Below are positions 61,034 through 64,000 of a DNA stretch of 64,000 bases, in pieces. Numbering within the stretch: position 1 is the stretch's first letter; the number at the start of each line of letters is the position of its first letter. Location: contig CM067109.1 of NCBI GenBank assembly GCA_034008185.1, positions 38,534,885-38,598,884 on the forward strand, written 5' to 3'. The translations under genes and the position numbers were made by a program. The stretch is from Gorsachius magnificus. Taxonomy: Eukaryota > Chordata > Aves > Pelecaniformes > Ardeidae. Under the pieces are notes generated by a model that did not search any database, was not told the DNA's origin, and was given only the letters and a program-made list of their open reading frames with translations.

Positions 61034-64000
61034 TATTACATCATTCTGTTGCTTGCAAATGGAAGAAACAAAAAAGCTCTGCTGTCCTTATCTTCTCATT
61101 CTTTCAAAGACAACTACAAAACTGCTGAATATGTGCTCTAATGGCCATGCTTTTCATTGATATTCTTAATTGCCATTCACAGTCCAGCACATACACTAGC
61201 TACTAATAGTCTATATTTAGAGCTCTATTTTGTCTTCTTGCATGATATTGAGTGATATCTTTACCCTGAGCTTAGTCTCAAAAATAAATTTATCTGTACT
61301 TTGCCTTTAGTTTTTATTTATCAACAGCATCTTCTAGAATCAACTCTTTTTTTATTAGTAGAAGACAGTATTTTACATGTCTTACTGCTTCCATCTTGTG
61401 CTGAGGATCTTGTCAGTGAATAGGTAAAGGCTATATCTTTAAATTGCATTAATACTGTCAGAATGGATCTAGATTGAACATGGTGGTGATTATCTTGAAT
61501 ACTATTTGTCTCTTGTGGAATAAGAAAATTATAACCATATATGCATAAGAGTAAAGTGTTTATCAGTGGATATATCTGAGGAAAGACTAACACACAAAAC
61601 TATATTTGGTGCTCGTACTGTCTTTTTTGTTGTTTTGGGAATGGAACATTGCAGAAACAGTTTAGTCTACTAAGTATTTAGAAAAAACCTTCTCATCCTG
61701 ACTTTAATAAAATTGTTTATAGTGTTACTATCAACGTCCTGTAAACCTTCTATTAAAGCTCAGTCATTTGCAGAATTAGATGGTACTAACAGATACATCT
61801 GTATCTCATCTGAGTTGCTGTAAAATCATAGCTATATTTATATTTAAGGTAGGAATAGTAATGCCAACTGTAGCATATAAATACAACAATAAGCCAAATT
61901 GTACTTCAAATAGTTCAGACATGTCACCATGCTCCAAAAATATATTCAGGTAAATCTTTGAGAAAAAGACTGTAGGAGTAAAATTCAATCTTTTTTCAAA
62001 CCCCCCCCCCCCCCAAAAAAAAACCCCCAAAACCAAACTAAAAATTTTAAAGATATATAAGTAATAGTTTGTTTGACCTAATCTTCAGTGATAACAGTAA
62101 AAATAAGTAATGAAAATGTTTACAGTATGACATTACAAAAAGATCCCCTTCTTCTGAGGTCTTCAACACTTTTCAAGTATCAGAAATTTAGAAGAGGTAT
62201 TAAATTGTGGAAAAGAGGAAAAACTCAACAAAGTGTTGCTCAATAATAGATTTTTGGAGAGGGATGAGAGAGAGATGTGGAAACAAAAATGAAGAGAAGA
62301 AGAGAGAGAAATTTATTTTAAATCAAATTTCCCTGCAGACCCTTAAGATCTCTTTCCAAAATTGAGAGGTATATGAAACAGAGACATGGGAAAACACAGG
62401 CATTTTTCATGTTTTACCAAAAAAACATAATGTAAAACCAATTCAAAGACTTGCTCTTCAGTATTAAGAAGATTTCTTCCCTGTTATTATTTGAATACTG
62501 AGAAAAATGCCTTTCTGATTCAAAACTCAAGCTACTAGCAAGATCAAGTTTCACTATAGATCACGTTGATTTCTTAAGCAATGAAGCTGTTCTAGTGGAA
62601 ATACAGAAAAAAGCTATGCATTTTCACATGCATAGCATTCATCTTTTATCTCCAGACCAAAGCAAAATATTCTCTATCCCTGTACAGGAGTTGTTGATGT
62701 TAGATCATATGTTTTATATGTATTTTAGATATATGAGTGACAGAGATACATTGGTCTTACTCATTTTTATTTTAGTTATTTCATATGAAAGGATGTGCTG
62801 CCTCTCTTTACAACAGTGTCCAGTATCCAAAGTTCAGGAAAAGGATTAAAAATAGTGAAAATATGATGCCACTTTTTTTAGAAATTGCTTTTATATAAAA
62901 ATATGATTTTTTTGCTAGACAGTGATATCTTAATAAAAATGGAAAGTTAAGAAGAAAGATACTTCCTTTTAACCTTAATGTAATGTGCAAGATGCTCATC
63001 ACTAGCTTCTTCTCTTGATACATTCTCAGCAAAATCAGTGAGTCAATGGTTGCTTCCAAACCATTATGGTTGATGATGAACAAGAAATCTATGCTGTGTG
63101 GTTTAATTTAGTCTCATTCTGATCTGTGTTTTAGCTTTGGCTTCCATGACAGTCTGTGTCAAAGAGTTCCATGTTCCATTTCAGACTGCAAAGTGTATAA
63201 TTACAGAATGGTTCAAACTGCTAGATAGAACTCATCCAAAGTTTTGGTTTGAGTTGCTCTCAGGATCACCTTTAATAGAAGTGTACATGGCATGGATTAT
63301 CATCTGTCACCATAGAGAGGAAAAAGAAGGAATCCCAAAGTGCTGATTGTGATTCCTTGTTTCAGGCTTGCACTTCATGCTGGTTCCAGCCCTACTTTAT
63401 TTAGATTACCACTGAGTTAGGTGTGCTTTAAAAATATATTGGTGGATAAAGCTACTTCACTTGTGAGAATCCATAGGTAGGGTATAGGACTCAGATATGC
63501 CAGACCTAAACCAAAGGATTCCTGATCTTTAGAAATTTAGTATTTCCTTGTCCTTCTGGACTAAAAAGGACAAAGTCAAAAGCTCAGTTCTTGGATCTTA
63601 AGCACTGTACTGCCACATTTTAAACACTATGGATGACATTTTGGGTATTTGTCTGTATTTGCAAACTTAATAGAAATCAATATTCTCAGTATAATTTGAC
63701 TGAAAAAAACCCCAAAACTCAAATAAAAGTTAAAAAAAGGAAAATGAGGGTTTGGAGAGCAACCAAATTCAGGAGGCAGGAATCCTCATTCCTGCATACA
63801 GATATTTAAAATATACGCGAACACTGAAGACTAAATTCAGAAAATTCTGCACATTTGCAGACTGTGATAGTAATTGGAAAAACAAAAACTCTAAGAAAGC
63901 TGTATACTAAAACAATATGTTCACTATTGTGTCCTATTTCCAGGAGATTAAGAATCGGTCCTTACAGAGATTCAGAGATTAGATCTGGAGTCATATGTTT
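61034..64000. other. Unique non-coding sequence
   Basis: No gene or TE recognised. Contains the C14-A9-C5 tract (62001-62028) and a GA-rich patch (about 62255-62310). The 69-, 84- and 91-codon ORFs at 62595-63346 resemble no family I know. Confidence 0.45.
62001..62035. repeat. C14-A9-C5-A4 low-complexity tract
   Basis: Homopolymer blocks in sequence, close to the reverse complement in style of the G/T tract at 27741. Length is likely unstable. Confidence 0.9.

Noticed and set aside
1..64000. tRNA, rRNA or CRISPR arrays
   Set aside because: No tRNA-like box A/box B with a cloverleaf, no rRNA-like text and no regularly spaced direct repeats with unique spacers were seen. Repeats are all TE-derived or simple tracts.

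Overview
The window reads as nuclear DNA from a bird, probably a neoavian. The evidence is a CR1 (chicken repeat 1) LINE with the avian 3' tail of 8-bp ATTCTATG repeats, further CR1 fragments, and four solo LTRs from two abundant avian endogenous-retrovirus families. The rest is AT-rich, CpG-poor DNA with no SINE arrays. Nothing points to bacteria, phage or plasmid: there are no operons, ribosome binding sites or densely packed ORFs. Apart from the CR1 reverse transcriptase I see no recognisable protein-coding gene. The window is best described as intergenic or intronic vertebrate sequence.

Layout. 243-975: solo LTR of family A with a 5-bp target duplication. 976-6770: unique DNA with a 190-codon orphan ORF (4110-4682). 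6771-7313: minus-strand CR1 3' fragment. 7314-15704: unique DNA with a homeodomain-site-rich block near 8480-8715. 15705-16297: solo LTR of family B. 16298-19679: unique DNA. About 19680-21381: the main CR1 copy on the plus strand, with a 342-codon open RT frame broken by two nonsense codons. 22425-22492: small CR1 relic. 22493-44403: long unique stretch with a (CA)14, a G20 run and a GGGGA/GGCGA minisatellite at 36618-36749. 44404-45360: second family A LTR. 46272-46338: strong hairpin. 55228-55813: second family B LTR. 58454-58498: possible CR1 tail relic. 60302-61033: minus-strand CR1 fragment. The remainder to 64000 is unique.

No genes here work together as a system. All four LTRs appear to lie in the same (minus-sense) orientation. 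Three have an exact 5-bp duplication and the fourth matches at 4 of 5 bases, which suits single-LTR remnants of ERVL-like (class III) elements. The most testable host-function candidates are a canonical PBX-MEIS decamer (41465-41474), several blocks that look like conserved non-coding elements, three exon-like segments with plausible splice sites, and two exact inverted repeats. All of these are inference and need alignment or RNA data. I found no convincing undescribed system.
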